From: Ianthella basta
Lineage: Eukaryota; Porifera; Demospongiae; Verongiida; Ianthellidae
Assembly: GCA_964019415.1 (NCBI GenBank)
Contig: OZ025890.1
Coordinates: 4,197,292-4,261,291, forward strand
Reading direction: 5' to 3'
DNA: 64,000 nucleotides
In this document: positions 12,044 to 23,646 of the stretch, piece after piece
Layout: each line of letters starts with the position of its first letter
Numbering within the stretch: the stretch's first letter is position 1
Made by a program: the position numbers and the translations under genes
Notes under the pieces: model-generated
The model's database searches: none
What the model was told of the DNA's origin: nothing
Seen by the model: only the letters and a program-made list of their open reading frames with translations

Positions 12044-12612
12044 GATGTACCACTGCGCTGGGTCTTTCGCTTTAACTCGACTCGCTGCAACCCACCCTCC
12101 TCTTGCGATCAAAGATCACGAATACCGATCATAAGACAGAGCACATGACGTCATGTGCCTTGTCTTATGACATGACAAACATTTTAAGGTAAACCGGGGT
12201 AATTCCGTCACTATTTCAGAGCGGGGTAATTCCGTCATGTGAGTCTACCACTACTTATCGAGAAGGAGCGCGCTCACATCCGTTTAGGTTTAGACAGTGT
12301 AGTGGATTGGTTGTAAAACAGCGGTGTTGTGGTGACCTTAAAAGCCCACAGCCGAGGAACAAGAGTCGAGACAAAACCCTAGTGACGGAATTACCCTAGT
12401 GACAAAATTACCCCGGTTTACCTTAATGATATTCATAACTAGATCAAAATTCCGGAAATACGTTATTACGCACACCTTAGACGGGAAGTGCATTCCAACC
12501 TCCCTGAAGTAGCCCCTTCCTAAGCACACACACATCGTGTTTGCCGCCAGTTGCCCCAGCTACTAGCCATTCGTTGCCGCTGAAGGTCTCCTCACCGCAC
12601 GCAGAAAAGGAG
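12044..12612. promoter_or_regulatory. shared promoter region between syntaxin A and calpain
   Basis: The two divergent start codons are 569 bp apart, so this interval must hold both promoters and 5' leaders. A 237-bp MITE occupies 12187-12423. No TATA box was convincing. Confidence 0.5.
12187..12423. mobile_element. MITE with AGGTAAACCGGGGTAATTCC ends, TA target
   Basis: The left end reads AGGTAAACCGGGGTAATTCC and the right end is its inverted copy with one difference in the inner part. TA flanks both sides (also readable as TTAA). The ends closely match a second element at 45190-45931, whose empty site shows TA. It has no coding capacity. It lies between two start codons, so it may affect either promoter. 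Confidence 0.75.
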
Positions 12613-15600
12613 ATGGCCCAGATCAAAGTAACCGTTCCCTCTAGCAAGGCCAAGATGGCGGTAAGGGCCGGGTAGCGGAGGCTAGCACCGAATTGGTGCT
12701 TCAGCTGATTTGGTGCAGGAACCCTAGAGTAACCGCTTGAAACTAAGGCTATTTCACTATCTCATTGTCCTACGAAGGCATGAAGCTGTTCTGAAGATGT
12801 CTTGGATGGAATTATGGGGAGAATCTGCATCTGCTAAACTTAGGCCAGTTCTGAAGAGCCCTTTTCCTTCAAAAGCAACTAACTCCACTTTCTTTCCCTC
12901 TCTCAGCCTTCTGCCCCAGCTGGTCCGCGCATTCCTCCCCAGAGCTTTGAAGCTCTGAGACGCCAGTGTCTTGCCGAAGGCTGTCTGTTTGAAGACCCCT
13001 ACTTCCCCGCGACAGACACTTCCATGTTCTTCACCCAGCGACCACCAAGGAAGTTTGAGTGGAAGAGACCAACAGTAAGGACCCAGTGCGCGAGGACCGT
13101 GTGCTGATCGTATTATCTAGTAGCTAGAGATCCATGTGTAGTGTAAGCCGATTCCCCCAAGACATCACACTGCTGGCAGCATAGGCATAAACAATTGAGG
13201 ACAATTCATGCCTTGCACCGTGCACCCTGTACATCTGGTGGAGTTATTGTACAGGGTCACAGCCAGATCTGTCCGTCTAAGGCCAGCAACCTGTCTGTTA
13301 GTGGTTGCGTGCATGCAATATTGAGATACAGCACTTGCCATGAGATTGTCACATACAACACTGTATTTACAGTATTTGAATGACTGCTCTTGTCACTTGT
13401 CCTGGCTGCTAAGTTCTGTAGGGACCAACTGTAAACAACTGTGTGTCAGTGGTGCCTTCCTGCATTTAGCTTTTGCTATTTAAATTGCACTGTGTGCCAG
13501 TGTGTTCCCCGCTGCACCAGCCTGAGGGGTTGCCAAGGCTACCTCAGGATGGGTGTAATAATTCAATAGTCCTACTAAGTGATACATGTGACTGGAATGT
13601 GGTGCACATTACCTGGTTGCTATGCAGTCTGTGAGGGGCAAGATAAAGAAATTCATAGCTTGGATGCCACAGTCTGCGTGACTTGAGTATCTTACTTCCA
13701 TTTTCTATACTATTTTATCTGTGGGAGCAAAGGAAGTTACTTCTGCCTCCATTCAGTTGCAGTCAATACTATTCTGGTTGCAGGATAGAAACATTAAATT
13801 TAATGTTTAGTTGATGTGTTTAGTAATAATAGAGTTGCAACAAGATCAGATGTGGGCTGTCACTTCTAGTGATCCCCCTGTTGTTTGAAAGTGCTCACCA
13901 CAGGTGGTCCTACCAATGCACTATTGCATGAGTCACATTCATAACTGGACTTCATCTCCTCATTCTGTGACCGCTATGTATCCGGACACATTTGTATCCT
14001 GCATATTGCTCATCAATGAGCAATCGTGTGTGTAGTCCCAGATTGGTTATGTAACAACACTGAAGAATGCCGTAGCAGTCCTTGTGTAGCTAGCTTGACT
14101 AACTCTCTCTCTCTCTCTCTCTGTGTGTGCGTGTGTGTGTCTTTTTGTAGGAAATTTGTGCCAAGCCAAAGCTGTTTGTTGGTGGTGCCAGTCGCATGGA
14201 CATCAAGCAGGGCATGCTGGGTGACTGCTGGTTGCTGGCCGCCATAGCCTCACTGGCTGAGGATGAGGTCATCTTGAAGACAGTGGTCCCGCCTGACCAG
14301 AGCTTTGACTCAAGGTATGTGTGTGCACTGTTGTTGGAAGTCCACTGGGGACTAGTGCACACTTTAGCACTGTTGGAAGTCCACTGGGGACTAGTGCACA
14401 CTTTAGCACTGTTGGAAGTCCACTGGGGACTAGTGCACACTTTAGCACTGTTGGAAGTCCTCTGGGGACTAGTGCACACTTTAGCACTGTTGGAAGTCCA
14501 CTGGGGACTAGTGCACACTTTAGCACTGTTGGAAGTCCACTGGGGACTAGTGCACACTTTAGCACTGTTGGAAGTCCACTGGGGACTAGTGCACACTTTA
14601 GCACTGTTGGAAGTCCACTGGGGACTAGTGCACACTTTAGCACTGTTGGAAGTCCACTGGGGACTAGTGCACACTTTAGCACTGTTGGAAGTCCACTGGG
14701 GACTAGTGCACACTTTAGCATTGTTGGAAGTCCACTGGGGACTAGTGCACACTTTAGCACTGTTGGAAGTCCACTGGGGACTAGTGCACACTTTAGCACT
14801 GTTGGAAGTCCACTGGGGACTAGTGCACACCTTAGCACTGTTGGAAGTCCACTGGGGACTAGTGCACACTTTAGCACTGTTGGAAGTCCACTGGGGACTA
14901 GTGCACACCTTAGCACTGTTGGAAGTCCACTGGGGACTAGTGCACACTTCATCCATTGGTTTGGTAGTGTACATGTGTGTACTTGTATAGGGTGTCCTTG
15001 GGATCTTCATTGGGTTCGTCATTCTCTAACACTGTATCACGTTCGGTAGTAAGATGAAAGATAGTGTCCTCCTACGTATTGTATGTACGTAGCTGTGTGC
15101 ACAGACTTACTGAACTGTATAATCTTGTAGCATTACAACGAAAGACGCAACACATGATATGAGTTAGTCATACTCCACCACTCCCAGTCGATGATGTCAC
15201 TGTTTGGAGAGTTTGATTGGTGGACAGGCATGACCTCATGTGTGGAGTATTTGACTTTGATGTTTCAAAAGATGTACTCTCTTGTTTGCACACATGCATA
15301 CACTTTCATGCTATTGTTCAAAGCATTCATTGGGTTAGACCACTTGAATTATGTATGTAGCAGCCTAAGCTATATAGAAGTGTGTTATGTACGTATGTAT
15401 GTGTATGTGTTGCAGGATGTTGCAATTCTCTGTATGTATGATGCAACTGTGCAAGATGTATTGAATGAGTGTACTGTGTGTTAATACTCCCCACAGCTGA
15501 CTGGGGTATAGGCAGTACATGAGTAATGGCATAGAAGGTGCAGCTGTACAAGTAGTGCCCTATGCTCACATAGTGTAAGACTGGTCACTTGTTTGTTCTA

Positions 15601-18600
15601 GGACACATACGTACAAGCAGCCAGCCAATGTATACCCCGAGCTGCGATTGGGTTACCGAATTGTGGGCAGACAATAGAGTTTATGGGCTAAACAGGCTGT
15701 ATAGTCCTTGTGTGTTGGAAGCTGTAGGAAGAGCTCTGTATGGATGTGGCCCCCAATTGACCCCTCAGCAGCTTTCCCTCACAGACAATACGTACACAGT
15801 GTATAGACATGTTATGTTGAAGTGGGACTGCCGTAGCAAGTGGGAGAGACTGTGTTGTGTTATCATTTTCGCTTCCTCTGCCTGTTGTCTTTGTCCAGGT
15901 ATGCTGGTATCTTCCACTTCCGTTTCTGGCACTTTGGCAAGTGGGTGGACATTGTGGTGGACGACCGCCTCCCCACATTCAACGGCAAGCTCGTCTTCCT
16001 GCAGTCCCAAGAAGGCAATGAGTTCTGGAGTGCCCTGCTGGAGAAAGCCTATGCCAAGTAAGAGGCCTTGCTTCATCATTCTCCCCTCCCCTCCCTCCTT
16101 GCTCCTGTCTTGGCACTTTTCCCTCCCCTCCCTCCTCCCTCCCCCTCCTCTCCAACCCTGACATGTATAAGTTTCTACATTCCACTCTAATGGTACCACA
16201 TACCCCGTCCTCCCGACAGTCTGTGCTGTCATAGCGAAACTGCCTGTGCTCATTGCAGCCACCTGTGGTATGCTACTTGTCCCTATCACTGTTACACGGA
16301 AGCCTCATGGAATGGGTGATTGCCAGACAATGTGACAATTGGAGCATCCTTTGAGTTCCTTTGTTGCCAGAGTGCATCCACAGGAGAGGCAACTCAATGG
16401 CTCACCACCGTGTATATAGAAACATTGATAGTATGCGAAACTGTACGATTGTATGGTATTTTGATGCATGCCATTAGCACGTATATAGAGTGAGGACTTT
16501 TAAGTGCTTTTTATTGTTCGCTCATACTGTAAAGTCTCGTAGTGTATAATCATGTTTCCCCCTTGGACTGCTATTATATCCATTATTACCCCTCCCCCAC
16601 CTCCTCCCCCTCTCCCTCCCCCTCCCCCTTCCCCTTGCCCCTCCCCCTCCCACTCCCCCTTGCCCTCCCCTCCCCTCCCCTTTCGCTTACAGGCTATACG
16701 GTTCCTACGAGGCCTTAAAGGGAGGTCGCACCTCTGAGGCAATGGAGGATTTCACTGGAGGAGTGGTTGAGAGCTATGATCTTGCCAAGGCCACCGCCAG
16801 CCTCTTCCCTATCATGGCCAAGGCTGCCAAGAAGAAGGCCCTCATGAGCTGCTCTATCAAGGCATCCCCGGGAGAGACAGAGGCCGTGATGGCCAATGGC
16901 CTTGTCAAGGGACACGCCTACTCAGTGACGGGGGCCAGGCAGGTGGGTGTGGCGTGGGTCAAAGGGGTGGGGATGGGAGTGGGGAGGAGGAGTATGTGGC
17001 AGTGCTGCAGTGTGCAGCAACATGGCCAATTGTGTTCTTGTGTGTGTGTGTGTGTGTGTATCTCCCCAGTATTAATGCCCAATCTGTAACCCTACACCCA
17101 CAACTATGTATGTAGTTGCCCAACCTTCAGCCAACACTGCTAACTCCCGTCGATACTGTAGTTACCCCACCACCTTCCCCTCAGCCTTGCTGTAGCCGCT
17201 GCTGCCACCAGGAATGTGCACAGATAGTTGTGTTGCCCGTTAAGGTGAAGCCCAGAATAGTAGCCAGGTCCTTGCACTAAAACTGGGCACCTCATTCCTT
17301 GCATGCCATTCCAAGGCTCACCCTCCCCCGCTCCTGCTATTATAGGAGTATGAGGGACATTACAACCATGCTAAATCATGCTTAAAGTATGTACAGTATG
17401 TGTGTAAGTTTGTGTATACGGTATGTGTGTATGTTTGTGTATACGGTGTGTGTGTGTATGTGCAGTGCAAGTATATATCTATACTAGCTCCAAATGCGTA
17501 TGGCTAGACTAAATATTGGAACACAGTTACTATGTATACATGCCTAATGAGGTACTAATTATACCAGGCTATGGTGTGTGGGTGGGTGAGATGTGTGCTT
17601 TATGTTCTTGCCTCTGGGGAGCATTGTGGTGTGGTCCATTACTTCACTGGTATAGGATGACTGCCTCTAGAGTGGCATTAGGCACTTTTCCTCACCTCCC
17701 TCACTGACCCTTCCACTCCTGCGCTTTCTACCCTCTCTCCTTGCCTCCCTCCCCTCCTTCCCTCTGCTGTCTCCTGCCTCCCTCCCCTCCCTTCCCTCTG
17801 CTGTCTCTTGCCTCCCTCCCCTCCTTCCCTGTGCTGTCCCTCCCTTTCTCCCCTCCTTCCCTGTACTGTCCCTTGCCTCCCTCCCCTCCCTTCCCTGTGC
17901 TGTCCCTCCCTTTCTCCCCTCCTTCTCTCTGCTGTCCCCTGCCTCCCTCCCCTCTTTCCTTCTGCTGTCCCTTGCCTCCCTCCCCTCCGTTCCCTCTGCT
18001 GTCCCCTGCCTCCCTCCCCTCCTTTCCTCTGCTGTCCCTTGCCTCCTTCCCTCCCTTCCCTCGCTGTCCCCTGCCTCCCTCCCCTCCTTCCCTCTGCTGG
18101 CCTCTTCTTCTTTATCATTCACACCAATTGCCCTCCCCTCCTCATTTCAGGTTAATGCCACTGGTGGTAGTGTGAACCTGGTGCGTGTTCGCAACCCATG
18201 GGGCAACGAGCAGGAGTGGACTGGAGACTGGAGTGACAAGCAAGTCATGCACACCTCCCACATACTGCCCATGCCTCATGTCTCACACAGTCAAACTAGC
18301 AAACAGGTTTAGGTGCCTTTAGTGCTATAGCAGTGAGTCTTTGATTGACATGTTTGTCATTGTGTGTGTGTGTGTGTGTAGTTCAAGGAAGTGGGAGCTG
18401 TTGGACGCTCAGGAGAAGAATGTGCTGCAGATGGCCAACAAAGATGATGGGGAGTTCTGGTCAGTGCAGTGTGTGTGTGTGTGTGTGGGGGGGGGGGGGG
18501 GGCTTACTGTAATTGTGTGTATACAAGTACATGACACCAGCTGTTCATCTGTTCTATAAAGGATGTCTTTTGATGACTTCAAAGCACAGTTCTCTGACCT

Positions 18601-21600
18601 GGAGGTCTGCAACATTACTCTTGACACGTTTGATGAAGACGAAAGCAGTGAGTGCACGCACCAGACATACGTAGTGCACCGTCAGCTAGCGCTCCAGCCC
18701 GCCTCCCTAGGCTGTACATCTCCTTATGAGACTGCTTGTGTGGAAAGAAGTAGGAGGAGGGCACAGTACATAGCTATTGCCGATGGTGGTTGCTCTAATT
18801 TTGGCACAGTACATTTGTACAGTGTTTACATCTGTTGTCTGTGTAATCCAGCCTGGCCACCTGTGTCCACTGCAGACTGGTGGTGTGTGTAGTCAAGGAA
18901 TAGCGCCGTAGGCTGGCTAATGAATGTGTACATACATACGTACGTACGTACATCCTGCCAGCACAATTAAGTTCGGTGCATGTGCAATTTCAGCCCTTCT
19001 CACAATATGTAGATGTGGCGTCAACTGCTAAACACACTGTAACACATTGTCTTTGCTAATTTGCTACCAGAGGCATCTACATATGTGTTAGTTCTATTTT
19101 ATCAGATCAAAGAGCTTCTACACTAGAGTTGTGTTGATGTATTTTAAGCCAGTTGTATGAAGCCTAGTAACTTAAAGTTCAATGGTCATCACACAAGGTG
19201 TGATTTCCGCAAGAGTTTGTTATGTTGACCTTGCATGAGTGAGCTTAAAGGGAATAGGGTATGGCCTAGCAAATCACACTACGTACCGTTGCACTGGTGC
19301 CTCCCTCTCCCAGCCACTTGTGCCTCCCTCTCCCAGCCACTTGTGCCTCCCTCCCCCAGCCACTTGTGCCTCCCTCTCCCAGCCACTTGTGCCTCCCTCT
19401 CCCAGCCACTTGTGCCTCCCTCTCCCAGCCACTTGTGCCCTCCCTCTCCCAGCCACTTGTGCCTCCCTCTCCCAGCCACTTGTGCCCTCCCTCTCCCAGC
19501 CACTTGTGCCTCCCTCTCCCAGCCACTTGTGCCCTCCCTCTCCCAGCCGCTGGTGCCTCCCTCTCCCAGCCACTTGTGCCTCCCTCTCCCAGCCACTGGT
19601 GCCTCCCTCCCCCAGCCACTTGTGCCTCCCTCTCTCAGCACTACTTCCTTTATATGTAGTACCATTGTCTAACTATCCTCCCCCTCCCCTCCCCCTCTTC
19701 CTCTTGCCCCTTCTCCCCACTTCTTTTGCCCCTCCTCTCTCCTCCTCTTACCCTTCCTCCCTCCTCCTCCTCCCTCCTCTTGCCCCTCCTCCCTCCTCCT
19801 CCCTCCTCTTGCCCCTCCTCCTCTCTTCTAGTCACAAGCTGGGCCAGCGCCTTCTATGACGGCTCCTGGACACCTGGTGTAAACGCAGGCGGTTGCCGTA
19901 ACTACAAGGACACCTTTGCTAGCAACCCCCAGTATGTGTTTGACCTTCAGGAGGATGCTGATGGTGACGGCAAGTGCTCGATCCTGGTTGCCCTCATGCA
20001 GAAGCACCGCAGGGCTCAAAAGAAGATGGGAGTGGCAGACCTTTGCATTGGGTTCAGCATCTATAAGGTGCGTGGCTACGTACGTGGAGCAGTTGGGCGT
20101 GTGTCAGTGTTGTAGTGGGTGTGTCAGTGTTGTAGTGGGTGTGTCAGTGTTGTAGTGGGTGTATCAGTGTTGTAGTGGGTGTGTCAGTGTTGTAGTGGGT
20201 GTGTCAGTGTTGTAGTGGGTGTGTCAGTGTTGTAGTGGGTGTGTCAGTGTTGTAGTGGGTGTATCAGTGTTGTAGTGGGTGTGTCAGTGTTGTAGTGTGA
20301 TGAGATCTTTGACTTGCTGCTATTACTCATATTTTTCAACTCTAAATTTACTGTTCTCTTCATGTTTCACCTGCCTCCCTCCTCACTCCCCTGCCTTCCT
20401 CCCCTCTCTTCTTCTTCCTATGATCTCCTATCTTCCTCTTACCTTCGTACCTCCTCCCTCATCCTCTTTCACCTTCCTCCCCCCTGCCTCTTCCCTCATC
20501 CTCTGCTCTCTGCCCTTCCCACCTTCCCCTTCCTTCTCCTTCCTCCTCCGTCCTCCCCCCCTGCCTTCCTGCCCCCTTCCTCCTCCTTCCTCCTCTGCTC
20601 TCCGTCCTCCCTCTCCTGCCTACCTTCCCGCTCTTCTTCCTCCTCTCCCCGTAACTTCCTGTCGTTATGTATCCTCACAGGTTCCTCAAGGCCAGGACTC
20701 CGTTGACACTGAGTACATCCTGTATCATCGCTCGGAGGCCACCTCTGGCAGCTTCACCAACACGCGTGAAGTCTTCAAGCGCTTTGACCTGGAACCAGGA
20801 CGCTATGTGCTTGTACTGTGCACCTTCAAACCAAACGAGGAAGGAGACTTTCTTCTCCGTGTCTTCACTGAGAAGATGGCCACTCCAAAGGAGGGTGAAA
20901 TGCAGGGCAAGTCTGATGAGGACGTCAAGAAGCAGAGCGTGAGGGCCCTTTTCGATCGTCTTGCAGGGGAGGACAAGGTCATCGATGTGGATGAGCTGCA
21001 GGACCTCATGACGTTCTCACTGAAGAAAGGTACGTATACCTACACTTACATACATTGGAGGGAGAAAGAGGGATGTGTGTAGGAGTATGAATATGTCTGG
21101 TCCTTCCCACTGATGCTCCATCTATGCATGTATGATGCAGCCAAGCATATGCATACATGCACTGCATGACATGGGCCGGGCGCAAGGAGTTGTGTGAACA
21201 GATTAACTTGTCAGTGAACGAGATGGAACTCAACCGTAATGAGTGGAACTAAGTGCTTCCTGTGGGTTGGTTGTGATCCTCCTTCATCTCCCCTTATCCT
21301 CCCCATTGCAGATGTGAGCTTCCCTGCCTTCAGTGTGGAGGCCTGCCGCACCATGATCTGCATGCTGGATGAGGACGACAACGGGACACTCGACTTCACA
21401 GAGTTCCAGAAGCTTTTGCAATGCATTGCAAAGTGGAAGGTGTGTGGGTGTCATACGTACATACAGCAGTGCATATTTGTTAGTACTCACTCTGCATGGC
21501 TTTACCTTGCTTGTCCTCTTCATGCTCAGGTTGTGTTCCGAGAGACAGATCGCAACCACTCTGGCACTATTGAGAGGAGTGAGGCATTTGAGTCCTTGCA

Positions 21601-22184
21601 GAGACTGGGCTTTGACATCCCTGCTGCTGCCCAGTCTGCTCTCTTCAACCGCTTTGCAAAGCAGAGGACGTACATGGACTTTGATGACTTTGTGGCCTGT
21701 TGCTGCCGTGCCGAGCTAATGCACAGTGAGTACCATGGCCTCATGGTCATGAAGCACACAGACACACACACACACACATGAGCACACACACACACACACA
21801 TGAGCACACATACATACATTTATTCACCAATATTTGCAATTATTGACTGTAGATGCTTAGTGTAGCTGCTGGTCATTCCCCCTCTCTTTAAGCATGAAGC
21901 ATAAGACAACTCCCTCTCTCCTTCCAGACGCCTTCAAGAAGCATGGCAGTGGAGGTAGTATAACCTTGTCGAAAGATGAGGTGAGTCACATGATCCATAG
22001 GCATGCTTTGAAGTAAGGGGGGGGGGGTTGAATGAGGTGCAGCGTGTGTTTCGAAGTATTGTTCATGCTGTCGGCACACCCTAACTACATGTCTGTGTGC
22101 ACACTGTTTGCACTGGCTATCCACTCAATTGTTCCCCCTTCTCTCCTGTGTCTGCAGTTCTTCAAGCTCACCTTCAATTGCTAG
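12613..22184 (+). CDS. conventional calpain (Ca2+-dependent cysteine protease), 14 exons
   Basis: Exons: 12613-12660, 12907-13074, 14151-14314, 15899-16057, 16693-16942, 18151-18239, 18382-18459, 18562-18647, 19832-20067, 20681-21029, 21312-21439, 21530-21725, 21928-21980, 22158-22184. They join in frame to 676 residues, a normal calpain length. The papain-like core has the catalytic triad Cys98 ([12 protein letters not shown]), His254 ([12 protein letters not shown]) and Asn278 ([10 protein letters not shown]), spaced as in vertebrate calpains. A C2-like domain III follows ([31 protein letters not shown]). The C-terminal 160 residues are a penta-EF-hand module with good Ca2+ loops in [14 protein letters not shown] and [14 protein letters not shown]. 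It cleaves selected cytosolic and cytoskeletal proteins on Ca2+ influx. All introns are GT-AG except that after 18239, which begins GCAAGT. Introns carry large minisatellites. Confidence 0.93.
14328..14948 (+). repeat. 39-bp minisatellite, about 16 copies, in calpain intron 3
   Basis: The unit begins TGTTGGAAGTCCACTGGGGA and repeats about 16 times with very few differences. The array starts 14 bp past the exon 3 donor. As 39 is a multiple of 3, several frames stay open on both strands. Confidence 0.95.
16570..16690 (+). repeat. pyrimidine-rich tract abutting the calpain exon 5 acceptor
   Basis: About 110 bp of CCCCTCC-type sequence ending at the TTACAG acceptor of exon 5 (16693). Confidence 0.8.
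17690..18110 (+). repeat. pyrimidine-rich minisatellite before calpain exon 6
   Basis: About 12 copies of a 34-35 bp unit built on CCTCCCTCCCCTCCTTCCCT plus CTGCTGTCC. It ends about 40 bp before the exon 6 acceptor. Confidence 0.85.
19297..19640 (+). repeat. 23-24 bp minisatellite in calpain intron 8
   Basis: About 15 copies of a unit beginning GTGCCTCCCTCTCCCAGCCA. Each unit holds a CAG after a pyrimidine run, so each could act as a weak 3' splice site. A further CT-rich stretch (19680-19828) reaches the exon 9 acceptor. Confidence 0.9.
20098..20298 (+). repeat. 20-bp minisatellite, 10 copies, in calpain intron 9
   Basis: Unit GTGTCAGTGTTGTAGTGGGT repeated ten times with near identity. It starts about 30 bp after the exon 9 donor. 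Confidence 0.95.
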
Positions 22185-23641
22185 AGCCTCACAATCAAGC
22201 TACACTGTATGCATCTCCTATCTTTGTATTGTAGCACTTTACAAGTAACTCATAACATTCTGTAGTAGAACTCCTTCTCATTTTACACACAGCTAAGTTT
22301 CAATCTATGTGTACATAGGTAGGTAGAACGTTAGCATTTTGTCTTATCAGAATGAATTTCAATTCTGTACACTAGAGCATACAAGTCATATTATATGTAT
22401 TGCTTCAGTATTGCTTTGTATTTTAAATAGTTGAGTAGTAACATAGTGTCTGTAGAGTTCAACGGTGCATGTGCCTATAGTTATGTGCTACACAGGCCAA
22501 GCTGCATAAGTGTCAGACATCATGTTCGTGATTTCTATTGTATATACATGCAATATTGCGACTTTTTGTACAAGTGGGCACAGTTACAATGGCTGGCATG
22601 CCCATGTGGAATGTTGCCACATACTGCTCCAACTTGCACCAATGCTCCTTCGATCCTTTATATGCATGCATGATGTCTGGCCTCTTTGTCATGACCTTAA
22701 GCTTTGATCAGCAACTTAAGTGCACATGTGGTGTTTTTCTTCCATCAACTAGTGCAAAAACAGCATGCATGCACTCTACCTGCACTTGGCCATTGGATGC
22801 TCGTGCAACCTCTGCAGTACAACTTGGGCTTTTCTGATACTGTAGAGGTTCATTACTGTGTTGTCACGATGCAATGGACGGTTATGAGCTTCAAGTACAG
22901 TATTAACATCAATAGGATACAGAACGTTTCGATCCGTGGATCTTCAGCTGTAACACAAAACGTTTCTATCATAGCACTAGTGCAAATAATGATGAACGCA
23001 TTGCAGCTTACAAGCACTAGCTACTGTATTGTGGTAGTGTAACCACCGCCACTGCATACAATGGTTGTATGCAGTACGTGTTTACAGCACCTGATGCTGG
23101 TGTGGTTGTGTATATTGCGGTGTTCAGGAGGCACATGTGCAACTAGCAAAAGGCCAACCAATTAAAGGTGGCCAGGTCAGCCATCTTGTCCTCTCACACT
23201 GCAGGCCAGCTGGTGGTCCCCACACCTGTGCTTAGTGCACATGATGAAATGTTGCTCAAACTGCCAAATTTCAAACCTTGCCAATACGTATGCCCCACTG
23301 AGTGAATGTTGTGTCCCTGTGCAAGTTGAATATGCATCAGTTAAACCAACAGCAACACAAGCATACAGATTACTTGCCTCGCTTTTCAGCCCAACAGTAA
23401 AAGATACATACATACACACACACATACGTACACATAATAATATACACACAAACACATAATAACAACGTATACTGTACAAATGTCCAGTGTTGTGGTGGAC
23501 CATATCAGTCAATCACAATGGCCATGGTGTCCAGGCACTGCTGTATGTGTGCATCAGCCTCTTTCTGAGTCATACTGTGAGGAGAGGGGGCAGGGAGAGA
23601 GTACTGTACAAACTGCATGGTTGGTACAGTGTGTCAGTACA
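22185..23641. other. intergenic spacer after calpain
   Basis: Nothing recognised. The calpain 3' untranslated region must begin here; no clear AATAAA was seen. AT-rich single-copy sequence with scattered CATAC motifs. Confidence 0.5.
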
Positions 23642-23646
23642 TAAGT

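Noticed and set aside
11736-12112. Minus-strand open frames upstream of the syntaxin A start as a longer N terminus
   Set aside because: The short first exon MRDRLKSLN matches the start of syntaxins B and C, and splices in phase.
14099-15049. Overlapping 227-307 codon open frames on both strands over the calpain minisatellite
   Set aside because: They arise because the 39-bp unit lacks stops; only the possible intron retention in the calpain frame was kept as a finding.
17667-18175. Pro/Ser/Leu-rich and Glu/Gly/Arg-rich open frames over CT tracts (also 19235-19859, 20279-20700, 40286-40767)
   Set aside because: Low-complexity translations of pyrimidine repeats in introns.
20098-20298. Possible CRISPR array
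   Set aside because: The units are contiguous with no unique spacers, and the setting is a eukaryotic intron.
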